Shown here one piece after another: positions 1-11,705 of a DNA stretch of 64,000 bases; the first letter of the stretch is position 1, and every line of letters starts with the position of its first letter. Source of the stretch: Misgurnus anguillicaudatus (Eukaryota > Chordata > Actinopteri > Cypriniformes > Cobitidae); NCBI RefSeq assembly GCF_027580225.2, contig NC_073341.2, positions 13,756,501 to 13,820,500 on the forward strand, given 5' to 3'. Below the pieces are notes generated by a model, which saw only the letters and a list, made by a program, of their open reading frames with translations, was not told where the DNA came from and did not search any database. A program made the position numbers and the translations under genes.

Positions 1-164
1 GGCAATGGGGGTCCGGGGCACTATAGACCAGGGGGCGTGGGGCTCAGGCTCCTGCCTGGTCCTTGCTGTCCGTGGCGCCCTCCTTTTCCTCCTGGAGGCA
101 GAATTAAAAGCAAGATGAGTGTTTAGGTTTATGTCCTTTCTGCGTACCTTTGTTCTTCTTACGG

Positions 165-740
165 GGACTTCACCGCACGTGCTCACACAGTTCCTTGTCG
201 TGTCGCTCACTCTTCCCCTCTCTTTCTCCACAGACAGCGGCTGGGGCACAGAGGCACAGTTAAATAGGCTTGGTTTACTCTCACCTCTCTGCTGGATACA
301 GCGTATGGTAAGTACAGGTTGTACACGGTTCCTCTTCGTGTTGCTCACTCTTCCTCTCTCTTCCTCCACAGGCAACAACTAGGACACAGAGGCACAGTTA
401 ATTGGACTTGGTTCGCTCTCACCTCTTTGCTGGCTACAGCTCACGGTAAGTACAAGTTTCACACAGTTCGTTTTCGTGGTGTTCACTCTCTCTCTCTCTT
501 TCTCCACAGGCAGCGGCTGGGACACAGAGGCACAGTTAATTGGACTTGGTTCACTCTCACCTCTTTGCTGGCTACAGCTTACGGTAAGTACAGGTTTCAC
601 ACAGTTCGTTTTCGTGGTGCTCACTTTCTTTCTCTTTTTCTCCTCAGGCGACAGCTAGGACACAGAGGCACAGTTAATTGGACTTGGTTTGCTCTCACCT
701 CTTTGCTGGGTGCGACATACAGTAAGTACGGACTTTACAC
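165..740 (+). repeat. 138-bp tandem array with splice-site-like signals
   Basis: At least four units follow one another with an exact 138-bp period. Each has a pyrimidine tract ending in AG (AG at 232-233, 370-371, 508-509 and 646-647), then a 74-nt block, then GTAAGT or close to it (GT at 308, 446, 584 and 722), then about 64 nt to the next AG. Each unit therefore looks like a short exon with a canonical acceptor and donor. The units have diverged slightly but the period and splice-like ends are conserved, and 138 is a multiple of 3, so one frame stays open through most of the array. I do not recognise the peptide and do not call it a gene. It could be a satellite, a repeated leader of an LTR element, or duplicated exons. 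Confidence 0.75.
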
Positions 741-2380
741 ACTCTGGGGGTATTCCTCGCGTGCCGTTTCTGTACGGTGCGTTCTCCGTCCCTGTCAATC
801 AGCAGACTTAAAGGGGTTTAATTCAATACAACTGGGTGGCGGACTTACGACAATTGATTTTTCTCGATGGCTCAGATGGGGCAAGCAGTTCCTATGTAGC
901 GTCCGGGGCGGACCCTCTCGACGAGCTCGATGGTTGCAGAGGGGTGGAAACGTCGCACCGTCTCACCGGGCCGAGCGCTGCCCTTTCCTCGCTACCGTTG
1001 GGTGATCGAACACCGGACAGGGGCGCCCCTTTGTAGAGACCTCGGGACAGGCGGAATTCTTACACCTCTCTCTCTGCAACAGTAAATATTACATAGATAA
1101 AAGCATCAACAACGGCGACCCCTAGTCGTACTCACACATCCACCAATTCTCCAGCTCTTCACCGCCGTTCTTCAAAACATCCCAAATGTCTAGACAGGAG
1201 ATCATTCCGGGGCACCACACCGTTGCTTTAGGCCTGAAGCGTGTTCACAGCATATAGTATGCTAATTTTCACTAGGACCGGCAACCTCCTCGTCCTCCCT
1301 CGATGAAATGTGCGAAGGCGGGGGTTTGCCTGACGAGACACAGCAATACACGGCACCACGTCAAAGTGAAAGTTTCCACAGCACAAAGACTCACCCACCA
1401 CACTCAAGTGCACACAAAGGACGCCCGTCTTCCTCAACTTCGCCCAGGTCCGATTGGCGATGAATAATGCGGCCTAGTTGATGGTTTCGTCGCTGTGACC
1501 AGCTTTTAGCCAAATGTTCCTTCGGCTCACCCACCACACTATCTTAGGGGTAGGGCCGCCCTCCTTCTCCTGGAGGTATCCGCTAGACAGACAGGTTAGT
1601 ATACAAAGCGTCTTCAACAGAATATTGTTACTCACAAATGCTGCGAACTCTTTGTCCCACTGTCCTCCATTCTGGTTCACACAAACAGTCGACTCCAACC
1701 CCGCAAAACGGAGCGTCTCTTCCCCCAACAGGGTTACCCCACAACTTCCGATATTTCCACAATTTACCTGCAGGTATGTACTCCCATAAACTCAGTTTCT
1801 TCTCCTCTTGTTGTGTCTCGGTTTGCAACGTTTTCCATTCGCTCTTCGACCCTTAAGGTTCACGATGTCCTTCCAACCATGCAAGCTTCATCCTGAGAAA
1901 GAGAGCTAGACAGCCACCAGCAGCGCACCGGATGAGCACAACGCAGCACTTCAACACAACACCAACAACAAGCTCCCAAACTGTGATTTAAGCTGATCTT
2001 AAATACTGCCCTGTTCAGCGTGTCCTCCAATCATCAGCCGCTCCTGTTAACTAGGCACAGCTGCATCCAATTCGCCGATTTTCCCTCTCGCGGCACTACC
2101 GGAAGTTCCGGTGTTCTTCCTTTCCGGTCCGGGCGGAAACGCTTCCGGGCGGAACCAAACTTCCCCAACTTTGGTTCCGCCCCTAGAAAGATCGTCACCT
2201 TGTGACACATACGTCACCATATTATTTCTGCAATTCATTTATTTTTGTTATTTTTTAACAGTTATGCATCTATTTTAATACATACATTTGCACTGTAGTT
2301 ATTTCTCAAACAAAATAATTGTTTTCTCATTTGTCACTTAAATAAGGTTCAGGTGGTTAAAGATCAGTTTCTTTTAACCT
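741..2380. other. Unassigned sequence beside the tandem array
   Basis: No gene was recognised. The stretch at 1970-2200 has a TATTTAA-type box readable on the minus strand and GC-rich CCGGAAGT-like sites, which resemble a promoter or the U3 of an LTR, but no matching second LTR or target duplication was found. The open frames here are short and overlap on both strands, with no recognisable motif. Confidence 0.3.
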
Positions 2381-2384
2381 GGGT

Positions 2385-2650
2385 TCCTTAAGCATAGAGC
2401 CTTGTGCTAATTGTTGTAATGCTTTACCAGATAAAAAACTATAATGAAGTGACTACTTAAACTTAATTTTCCGATGACCTTAACCTCAAACTATTTCTGA
2501 ATGTGTTTATCAGATCTGTGCAGAAGTAAAGAGTCATTTTGCCCCATGTCTCTATAAAGATCGGTTTCACTTCTATCTGGATGAAAAGAACAGCTTCCTC
2601 ACAAGGACAATACTAGTTTACAAAGAACAGCTTGAAACTGAAACTGTAAA
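2385..2650 (+). promoter_or_regulatory. Promoter-like segment duplicated at 55.6 kb
   Basis: This segment aligns by eye with 55620-55862, sharing long blocks such as CATAGAGCC, CTATTTCTGAATGTGTTTAT and CCCCATGTCTCTATAAAGAT. Both copies keep a TATAAA box (2553-2558 here). Downstream in this copy, 2634-2645 reads GAAACTGAAACT, which fits the ISRE/IRF consensus GAAANNGAAACT. The 55.6-kb copy directly follows a repeat of the TLR 3' flank, so the segment may be the 5' flank of a member of a TLR tandem array. That role is inference; the duplication and motifs are seen directly. Confidence 0.5.
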
Positions 2651-3551
2651 GGAACTTGTACAGCACACAAAAGCTTTTTGTATTTCCTATTTTAACAAAA
2701 TAACTACAAAACTTGTTTATTTTGAAGCAAGTTATCACAAAACAACTCCATATGCATTCCTTCTATAAGAATTTGTTTATTTTGCATTTGACGCGCGTCA
2801 GAGGCAAAATCCACTTCTTGTGGGAGGGGCAAGTGCTATGCGGTTGTCTGTTTGCAAGATGGCTGATGTTGATTGTGCATTTATCGAGAGAGTTACCGGT
2901 TTGTATTTGGTCACCTTACTATTGGGGGAAAACAAACGGTGCCGGTTGATAAACGTCACGTGACTCAAAAGTGAAATGTGTATTTACAACTTACCAGGTT
3001 ACTACTACCTTATCAACACAAGCCCGATTCTGACCCAGAAAACACAGATGGCTAAGCTTATCGATCAACTTTACCAGCGCGATGTGAGCAGAACATAACA
3101 GATGGTAAGGTAAGATACTAAAACAAACCATGTTTGCATTTGTGAACGTAGAAACAACAAACAAGCACTACCCACCCAGCACAAGACGTCATTAAGACGT
3201 TGTTTTTTGGGCTAAATCACGTCGGCCCGTCATGACCTTCATTTAGTCCAAAAAAAGACGTTGAAATCTGGTCTTTGTTTGGTCCGTCTATTTCAGTCCA
3301 AATTTAGCCTAAAATCAGACGTCTTTTTCGGACCACTTATCTACTACAATAGAACCATGTGATTTTCATAAAGTGTCTGTCCATTAAATAATAATCCTAA
3401 CAAAATACGCATGAATGTATACGTAGAAACAATATATACTGTGCACATTGAAAGATAATGAAACATATGCTTTATTTAAAGTCTATTAATATTTCTGTTT
3501 ATTTTATTGAAATAAATATGTTAAATGTGCTCTAAACAGGTCATTTCTGTC
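2651..3551. other. Unassigned sequence
   Basis: No gene was recognised. Around 3180-3340 there are several short AGACGT repeats in both orientations, as in a degraded inverted-repeat element. A short ATG frame near 2860 runs into a GT but has no identifiable product. Confidence 0.3.
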
Positions 3552-3559
3552 CCGTACAC

Positions 3560-3856
3560 CAGTGGTTCTCAAACTTTTTCAGCGTGCGGCCCCCCTTGTG
3601 TACGGTGCATTCTTTCGCGGCCCCCCGAAAGAAAATTTATGACAAAAACAGTTTTAAAATGTAATATTTTAATTAAACACAACATATTAAATTATACCTA
3701 GTAGTGCTGTTGGTTAGTTGGCTTATTATTTTTTAGGTTTAATTACACAGAATTCATGATAAATTAATGTATTTTATAAAATGTCATAAAACTGGGGCCC
3801 CCCTGGCACCATCTCACGGCCCCCCTGGGGCCCGGACCCCAGTTTGAGAACCACTG
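3560..3856. mobile_element. hAT-type MITE (297 bp)
   Basis: The terminal inverted repeats are CAGTGGTTCTCAAACT at the left and its complement at the right, flanked by an exact 8-bp duplication CCGTACAC (3552-3559 and 3857-3864). Length, ends and 8-bp TSD fit a non-autonomous hAT element. There is no coding capacity. Confidence 0.93.
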
Positions 3857-4187
3857 CCGTACACCACTGATAGAAGCACTTAATTTTCATTCAGAGGCGC
3901 ACGTCCGTCTCATGCTTTGTGATCACGTGATTATTTAGACCAGGAGGTGCGTTCGGGATTTACCGACTTTCTCCTCAGACAAGTGTTTCTGTTTTGTGGT
4001 TGATTCTGGGGTAAGTTTCCTTAAATTCGTGGTTACTTTATTGAAATTAGTTCACAGGGATGTTAATTCAGTTGTTAGTATATTTCGATACGATAAATGA
4101 TCAATTTGATTGTTTATCGTTTGTTAGTAATGTTAGCTCGAGCGTTGACAGCTTGACTCGCCGCGCAGGTGTGAGCTAATCAGTTAA

Positions 4188-5011
4188 AGGGATAGTTCGG
4201 CCAAAAACGATATTAAACCCATTATTTACTCACCCCCAAGCTGTCCAAGTTGCATATGTCCATAGTTTTTCAGACAAACACATTTTCGGATATTTTAGAA
4301 AATATTTTAGATCTTTCTGTTGATTAAATGTAATGTTACGGGGTCCAGCAATAGTCCACGACCTTCAAGTCCAAAAAAAGTGCATCCATCCATCACAAAT
4401 TAAATCCAAACAGCTCCAGGATGATAAACAAAGGTCTTCTGAGGGTAATTCGTGCGGTGTTGTTGTAGAAATATCCATATTTAAAATGTTATTAACGTAA
4501 TTAAATACCTTCCAGTAGCGCCGCCATCTTAGACTCAGGAGAGAGTATTAGCGTAGTGTACGCACTTTTCTTAGTGGCGTATGACAAATTCGGAGGGCGG
4601 GGGACAGAGCAGCAGCAGAGAAACCGCTGTATGCTGCGTAAGCGCTCATCCTGAATGCGGATGACTCTAAGATGGCGGCGCTACCGGAAGGTATTTAATT
4701 ACGTTAATAACATTTTAAATATGGATATTTCTACAACAACACCGCACGGATTACCCTCAGAAGACCTTTGTTTATCATCCTGGAGCCGTTTGGATTTAAT
4801 TTGTGAAGGATGGACGCACTTTTTTTGGACTTGAAGGTCGTGGACTATTGCTGGACCCCGTAACATTACATTTAATCAACAGAAAGATCTAAAATATTTT
4901 CTAAAATATCCGAAAATGTGTTTGTCTGAAAAACGATGGACATATGCAACTTGGACAGCTTGGGGGTGAGTAAATAATGGGTTTAATATAGTTTTTGGCC
5001 GAACTATCCCT
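4188..5011. mobile_element. Long foldback element with TTAA target site
   Basis: Two arms of about 350 bp (about 4188-4540 and 4660-5011) are near-perfect inverted copies around a loop of about 120 bp. The ends are AGGGATAGTT and its complement, bounded by TTAA on both sides (4184-4187 and 5012-5015), which fits piggyBac- or Kolobok-type TTAA insertion. It is non-coding. Any transcript would fold into a very long hairpin. A degraded single arm is at about 10158-10420. Confidence 0.93.
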
Positions 5012-5305
5012 TTAATGGAAATCTTTTATTTGTCTTTATATCTTCTATATAATTGTGTCATGCTTGTTTTTAAATGTATTTTACTCCAAGTATTGTATTG
5101 GCTTTTTTCAGCTTACGCCCAGCTTGATTGAGCTCGTGGCACAGCTGTGAGCTAACAGTTAAGGTTAGAGATATTTTATTTGTTGTATATCTTTTATAAA
5201 AACGTATTGTGCTTTTTCTTAAATGCGTTATAATTTTTTTAAATACAAGTTTACTCCAAGTATTGCAATGCATGTGCGGTTTGTTCAGCTTCCTCCTATC
5301 AAAAT

Positions 5306-5870
5306 TAATTCAATTCAATTCAATTTTATTTATATAGCGCTGTTCACAATTGGTGATTGTTTCAAAGCAGCTTTACATTAATAGAAGCAGTGGAAAGCAC
5401 AGAAAAACGACAGATAGCACAACATAATACACGATAGCACAAGCAGCTAAATTTGCTGCGGCTATGAATCAACATTATAAGCGTGCGTATTGCTAATGTA
5501 CGTTAAAGAAGAGGGTGCTAAGTTAAGCCCAAGAAGGCTGCCTCCCCGGGTTGAAAAACCCCCTAGGAGAAAAAAAACCCCAGGCTCAGCCGGGGAAGTA
5601 AAAAAAAAGTCCTAGGAGGGAAAAACTCTTGGGAGATATATTTATATATACATTAAAACGATTAAGGAGATTAGGCGGAGGTTAAGCGGGTTCTGCCGGT
5701 GGTCGTTGGTCATGCATCAGCTGGGCATCACGTTGAAGGTCTGCCGGTGGGTCAGAGGTGTGCCGACTTTCACATTTACTGGAACTGGGTCTGTTTGTCT
5801 CATTGTCCTCGGAGACAAGGACGAGACATGAAGAAAGAAAAACAAAACCCAATTAGCGTAGGGGCCATTC
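5306..5870 (-). repeat. Interspersed repeat with (CAATT)n terminus
   Basis: It starts with a CAATT microsatellite followed by TTTATTTATATAGCGC, an arrangement familiar to me from abundant fish repeats, probably the 3' end of a LINE on the minus strand. The body runs to about 5870, where a hAT element has inserted. Sequence after that element (7451-7500 and from 8092) may be its continuation. No reverse-transcriptase frame is present. Confidence 0.5.
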
Positions 5871-5878
5871 ATATGTAT

Positions 5879-7442
5879 TAGGGGTGTAACGGTACGTGTA
5901 TTCGAACCGGACCGTTTCGGTTCAGGGCTTTCGGCACGGTGCACACATGCACCGAAAGGCCGAATGCATTTTGTGTGTGCCTGTGCGGAACATAATACGT
6001 GCGTTTCCGCACGAACATATTAAGTGGCGGAAGTCTCCGCGTTCAGCGCAAGTCTTCTGTCAAACATATAACATAATTCGGCCCGCAGAAAGATTTTTAT
6101 TTACTTAGATGTATATCCATTTGATTATTGATGTAAACGTTTACGTGTCGTATCTAAAAGCGCATGTTAAACGCGTGTCAACGCGCTGCTTTGTTCTTTC
6201 AAAAGTGCGTGAGAGGATGCGCGCCTTTTGTTGGTACGCATTCATGAGACGCGCTTTCTGTGACAGCGAGAATAAGGAATGCGTGATCAGATTTTTCATC
6301 TGCACATCACGTCAATCATATCATTGTGCCAATGCGATCAGCTTGTCGGGACAGAGAAGAGCTGTAACCCGGGCTTACTCAGCTGTCACTCAGCTGCGGA
6401 GGGGTTCGTTACAGCTTACATTGACGACACAAGCAAAGATTAGGAGAAACATGCAAAAGATCAAAGATGGCTAGGTATGCAACTCACTAATCTCAAAATG
6501 AATGTATAATAAGTATATCATCATGTTGCTTGCTATGCAGTTACACATAGAGCAGTAATATTATTTTTATACAGAGATGGTACATAGCCAATTCAATAGA
6601 GGGGTTGGAAGTTTACAAACATTGCAGGGTGCGCGCGCATCCAGGGGGCAGAAAGCCCGATTGGTGAGCTGATCTGCTACTGCAACAACCTTAATTATTG
6701 AAGCGTTCTTTATTGTTTGTATATAAATAAGACTTGATTTTAGTTGGATCTGTTTTTCTGTCTTTATTTTTGCAGTTTTACTGTGATACATGTATGAATT
6801 ATAATTTTATAATTATAATGCTAGTAACGTAATAGTCGCATCTACTGGTATGTTAACATCAGGCACCCAGCACTGACTCTGTTGGTACTATTTTCCACAC
6901 AACAATTCCTTGGCATTTTGACTTACAGACACCGCTACTACCATACAACACAATGCACTTCTCTTCTTTCTGCCCCTCGGTTGCGCGCGCAACCAGTTAG
7001 TGACGTCGCCGTGCAACCCGTCTATACTGTGAGTTAAACAATCCAAAATAAATCAAAACAGAAAAATTTTGGTGGCAAAAATGTAGGCTAATAGTTCATA
7101 AATGTATTCGGGAATTGAATTTGTTAGTTCAAGGTTTTAGTAGAAAAAGTTTAAGAGAAGGTTAAGAAAAGAGTTACCTTCTGTTATAAAATAATGTAAA
7201 AAAGAACTTTGCAGTAGTATTTTATTTATTATTTTTTCATTTTATATATATTTTATATGTTATATTTTAATAAAAAGTGTTTAAAAAAGTGTAAACAAAT
7301 TGTAAAAAAAAGTTTATAGTAATAAACAACCTGCAGTTTAATGTTTGCATTTCTCCCTTACTGTACCGAAAATGAACCGAACCGTGGCTTCAAAACCGGG
7401 GTTCGCACCGAACCGTGATTTTTGCGTACCGTTACACCCCTA
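5879..7442. mobile_element. hAT-type element (1.56 kb), non-autonomous
   Basis: The ends read TAGGGGTGTAACGGTAC and its near-complement, flanked by the exact 8-bp duplication ATATGTAT (5871-5878 and 7443-7450). No transposase motif is visible. The longest open frame, about 120 codons at 6109-6474, matches nothing I recognise. A smaller TA-site MITE (6597-7024) lies inside, so this hAT has itself been a target. Confidence 0.92.
6597..7024. mobile_element. Nested MITE, copy A (TA target, GGGTTGC ends)
   Basis: This is homologous along its length to 58679-59090. The right end reads GCAACCCGTCTATA; the left end GAGGGGTTGG is less well preserved. The other copy has clean TA-flanked ends, suggesting a Tc1/mariner-type or similar TA-inserting family. 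It sits inside the hAT element at 5879-7442. Confidence 0.75.
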
Positions 7443-7500
7443 ATATGTATACACATGTACATATACACAAACATATGCAGCAATCAGCTTACACCCCAGT

Positions 7501-8091
7501 GGCCGGTTGCACCAGCTAGACGTAAAAAAAAAGTTGGGTGTAAGCACTATGTCAGGCTTAACTTCATACCGCTTTTTTAAAAAATGTTACGCCCGTTGCA
7601 GCATCTAATACTACGACCAAGCTCAGCTACGCTCTCCTTCTAGATGCATGTGTAACGTAAAGACACATCAAATGTGCACGTTAACTAAACAAAAGCCTTT
7701 TTCTCGTTTGCACAAAAGGTATTAATTTGGCGATTAATTCTAACAATTCTAAATAAAAACAAAATAAAATGAAGCTTTTAATAAGTTTTATAGTCTGTCT
7801 TTGTAAATATTAAGTATTATATGATATATAAGAATTTATTGGTGATTTATTTATCACTCTGCATGCATGAAAGCCCACTGCTCGCCTGTGCATTATATGC
7901 ACCAATGTCTCCTCAATTTAAATATTTTTATTTTGCCATAGAAACAAGTCAAGACTTTATACTTACGCCTGCCTTTGACTAGACGTAAGATTTAGTCTCT
8001 GACGTATGCTGTGCCTAGATGGTGCAACAGGTGTAAATTCTACATAGAACATAATGCGTATTTTAAGTTCAGATTAGTTTAGCAACCGGCC
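7501..8091. mobile_element. Inverted-repeat element with GGCCGGTTGC ends
   Basis: GGCCGGTTGC at 7501-7510 is matched by its exact complement at 8082-8091. Subterminal sequences such as TAGACGTAA also recur inverted. No clear target duplication was found, so the superfamily is open. It has no coding capacity. Confidence 0.6.
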
Positions 8092-10077
8092 CAAGATAAT
8101 TTACAAATCAAGAATTACTCTTGGTCGCACTGGATAACCTGGTCTGGTATTTTATGGGCTGGATCTCATTGCCTTTGAATGCTGTGCTGGAACTTCGGCA
8201 TGTACCCGAGGCATTGGTGAGGTATTGGTGTTCTGTTCTTCCACCCTTACAGCCGCAGATGTGTGTACATCTTCCGTGGGATCTTCATTTGTGCTAAGAA
8301 CATGGCGAAAGTTTCTGCACTACACTTGACCCTCTGAACTGCAAACATGATGGGATTTTTGAGTATTGGCATTGTGAACAACAACAGCTAGTTTCCAAAG
8401 GCCATGCTATTGTATGCGAATGAGCTGTCCAGTGTGTAGTTGTGACGTGGACAAGCTGAGCGATAATAATACTTTTTCTGATGCTGCTGTTTACTCCATT
8501 GTAGCATGCCTCTGTGAAACTGACAATCTCTGGTAGGAGCTGCTTGTTTGTGATTGGCAGTATGGATCACGGTCTGTGACTGATGAGGAGCTGGGCTGGA
8601 GACATGAAGAGATTGTCAATAGGTGTGTTCCTATACTCTACCCAAATGAGATAGGGATCAGTCATGAAGGCCAATGTGTGTGAAACTTAATGTTTTTGCA
8701 AAGTCTTTAAGCTCTTTGCGTTGATATTGTGGACCTTTTAATTTCACTGGTATGCCATTTCTCGTGAAAGTGACTAAGCTTGCTGATGACAGTAGCTACG
8801 TTTACATGGACACATTTTGCCTCCATCGGATTAAAATCCTTCCGATTAATAAATCCTATCATAGCGTTTACATGAACACTTAATAATGTGATCGGATTGA
8901 TGTGTGTGTTTATATGACACAAGATTTACATCAGATTTGATCATTTGACATGAGCAGATTGCACAAATATAGTTTCACGCTGTTTCAAGATTTGCTTTGT
9001 GCCTCACTGATTATAAAGCAGCAGCAAAAACACCCATTCACATGTGCCCAAAAAGCGTATTTTACTTCACGCAGTGCTGCAGAGACCGTTCGCGAGTTTG
9101 GATTCGATTGGACAATATAAAGATGCAAATGACGTCGGCTGCTTCCCGCTCTCAGCGCTCCTTCAAAAGCATCTGCGGCTGGTGGCAAAAACGCAAGGCA
9201 TTCGACATGTATAAACAGCGTGCAAATGCTCCCTGCCCATAGAACATCATTCAAAAAAGGCGCCTGCAACTGCCATGAATGCGTTTGGTGTGATTGGCCC
9301 CTAAGGGGGCACTCACATTATCCAAACCAAACCAAACCATGCCCCAGCGCGATTGTCACCCCTCCCTACTCCCCCAGGTGCACGCACTCACACTGTACTT
9401 TTTATCGATCCGAGTCCGGGCGCGCTTTCGTCATTAAAATGCGATTGTTTTCCACGTGCAAAATTGCATTATTGTCTTAGAGTAATTGTGAAACATGCAA
9501 GTCTTTTTTTCTCAAATGTGTTTTTATAAATCTTATGCCAGGCCGCTGCAGCTCACAGCCGTTTAACGTCCAAAATTCACCAGGATGCGCATTCTTGCCT
9601 TCATGCAGGAGCCGATCCACGCGCACGGTGTGTGTGTGCATGCGCGTGAACGAGAGAGAGAGAGAGAGGCAGCGTAGCGCTGAGTTAAATGCTTCTGACA
9701 CTGTTGTCTTTTTCTAGTTTGTTTCACAAAACCGCATCTCTGCTATTTTAAGGAGTATTCGACATGTACTCAAGGATTTTGTTTAACTCCTAAAAAAAGA
9801 ATAGAGTAGGTGACAGCCCTAAATTCAATGTAGATATATATGCAGTATAGTCCTAACAAGCATTAAAAGTGTTATAAAAAATGATCAGTGTTTAGCAGGT
9901 AGATCTTGTTGGCTTTATAATTTTAAAAGTAGATCACCACACAAAAAAGTCTGGACACCCCTGTTATAGTATATTATAGTATTTACTACACATACCATAG
10001 TATTAAACTGATAAACTGTAGTAAGTGCCATATACTTTGTTCTTACTACAGTAAACTAGTGTATTGTAGTATACTAT
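8092..10077. other. Unassigned sequence with TE ends and a GA run
   Basis: No gene was recognised. A block near 8800-8960 begins TAGCTACGTTTACATG, a terminus I associate with fish MITEs, but the partner end was not found. GTGACAGCCCTAA near 9808 resembles the end of the hAT element at 62333-63402, again without a partner. There is a short GA run near 9650 and a palindromic AT-rich stretch near 9960-10075. Confidence 0.35.
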
Positions 10078-10795
10078 ACACTGTAAAACCTGACAGTGTA
10101 AGTCACTAAACGAAATGAGTTTATTAAACTTATCCCGTATCTTACAGCTTCTAACGGCACGGATTACCTTCAGAAGACCTTTGTTTGTCATCGTGGAGCT
10201 GTTTGGATTTATTTTGTGAAGGATAGATGCAAATTTTTTTGGACTTGGAGGACGTAGACCCAATAACTTCACATTTGATTAACTTAAAGATCTAAAACAT
10301 TTTCTAAAATAACTGAAACTGTGTTCGTCTAAAAAATGATGGACATATGCATCTCTGACGGCTTTGGGGTGAGTAAATCATGATTTTAATATAATTTTTG
10401 GCCGAGCTATCCCTTTAATTTCCAATACGCAGGTTCATCACTCTACCCGTAAAGGCTTTAGAACTGATGAATCGGTTAAAAAATACTAGCTCACATATTA
10501 TGGTAGTGCAGTTTGTGCTGACTAAAGTGTAATGAGACTTTTGCCATTATTATGTTTTCAAGCAACTAAAAAAGACAAATATATTGTGAAAAATATAACT
10601 TTAAAATATAAGTTGACTCAAAAAAGGGTGTAATATTTGTAGTGTCGACTAATATTTTTGAGTTAAATGAATTCAAAATTGTAAGGCAATTGGTAACTTA
10701 AATTTTTTAATTGAACCAACTTTTTTACAGTGTGGCAGGGCAGTTCAATACTTTTTCAGAGCCCCAAAACCCCCTCAGACTGCAGAGGGTTAACA
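10078..10795. repeat. Mosaic of overlapping MITE fragments
   Basis: CACTGTAAAA near 10080 is mirrored by TTTTACAGTGT near 10733, suggesting one MITE. Between them lies a degraded arm of the TTAA foldback family (about 10158-10420, ending in CTATCCCTTTAA). From about 10430 to 10795 are pieces of the family whose end reads TTAACCCTCTG, also seen at 36.5 and 56.0 kb. Exact borders are uncertain. Confidence 0.45.
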
Positions 10796-11700
10796 TTTTG
10801 TTCAAGACAAACAAGGCCATAGCCAGGATTTTCAAATACTGAGGACATCCCCCCAAAAAAGACACTTGAGAAATAAAATTGCTTCTGATGGAAAGATGCT
10901 CTACCTCTCTTCATCAGAGTAGTTGCTTCTGTATTTATATAATTCCTTTGGACACAGTGAGTGCCACATCTTGACAATCTTGGGAGGGCCTTTCACCTAT
11001 TATTTCCCTCTCTTCTCATTCTAACTATTTCTCCTCCTCAACTGCTTGACTTCTCTCTCCTGTCTCCTCTGTGAAATTTAACATAATAATAATGTAATGT
11101 CTCACAACAGGCCAGAGTTCAGTGAAAAGGTTTATTAACACACAAGCACAACCTGCAGGCCAAGCTTATTAAAAGATAATAGGTTATCCATCACTTCAAA
11201 AAACATTCATTATCCATCTGATATTTAAGCTTAATTGTCATTGCAGATTAGCTAGCCACTGGATTTCACCATTCTAGTAGGATATACACTACCGGTCAAA
11301 AGTTTGTGGTCACTCATTCATTCTTTATTTATATTTTTTTCCATATTACAGAACAATAATAAACTCTTCCCAACTACGGCATAGCACAAATGTAACTGTG
11401 TCTGTGAGAATTATGTTGGTGACTAAAAGCATCCAAAATAAATCAAAACTCTGTTACATTTTATCATCTGATGTGCAGTTACGCTTTGCCTAGAAATTGC
11501 AAAACCATACACATTTAAAGAGTATAGGTGTTCATATATAACCTGGGCTTTTATTGGCTGCTTTTTCTTCAATATTCAGCAGTGTAAGTCATCTATTTTT
11601 TAACACTCTGGGGTCGACTGCGGCGCAGGCGACGCAAGCTCTTTATTTTTCATTCACTCCGCAAAGAGATAGTTAGATAACTCTGCTGATTTTGGACATA
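10796..11700. other. Unassigned sequence with one Tc1-like end
   Basis: No gene was recognised. At about 11284, TACACTACCGGTCAAAAGTT matches the terminus of many fish Tc1-like elements. A related but opposite end (CTAAACTTTTGAACAGTAG) occurs far away near 40180, so both are probably fragments rather than one element. Confidence 0.4.
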
Positions 11701-11705
11701 CAGAT

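Noticed and set aside
319..1005. 228-codon ORF as a gene
   Set aside because: The frame stays open because the 138-bp array is a multiple of three; no conserved domain, and it runs through splice-like sites.
6109..6474. 121-codon ORF as hAT transposase
   Set aside because: No BED finger or hAT dimerisation motif; composition looks random.
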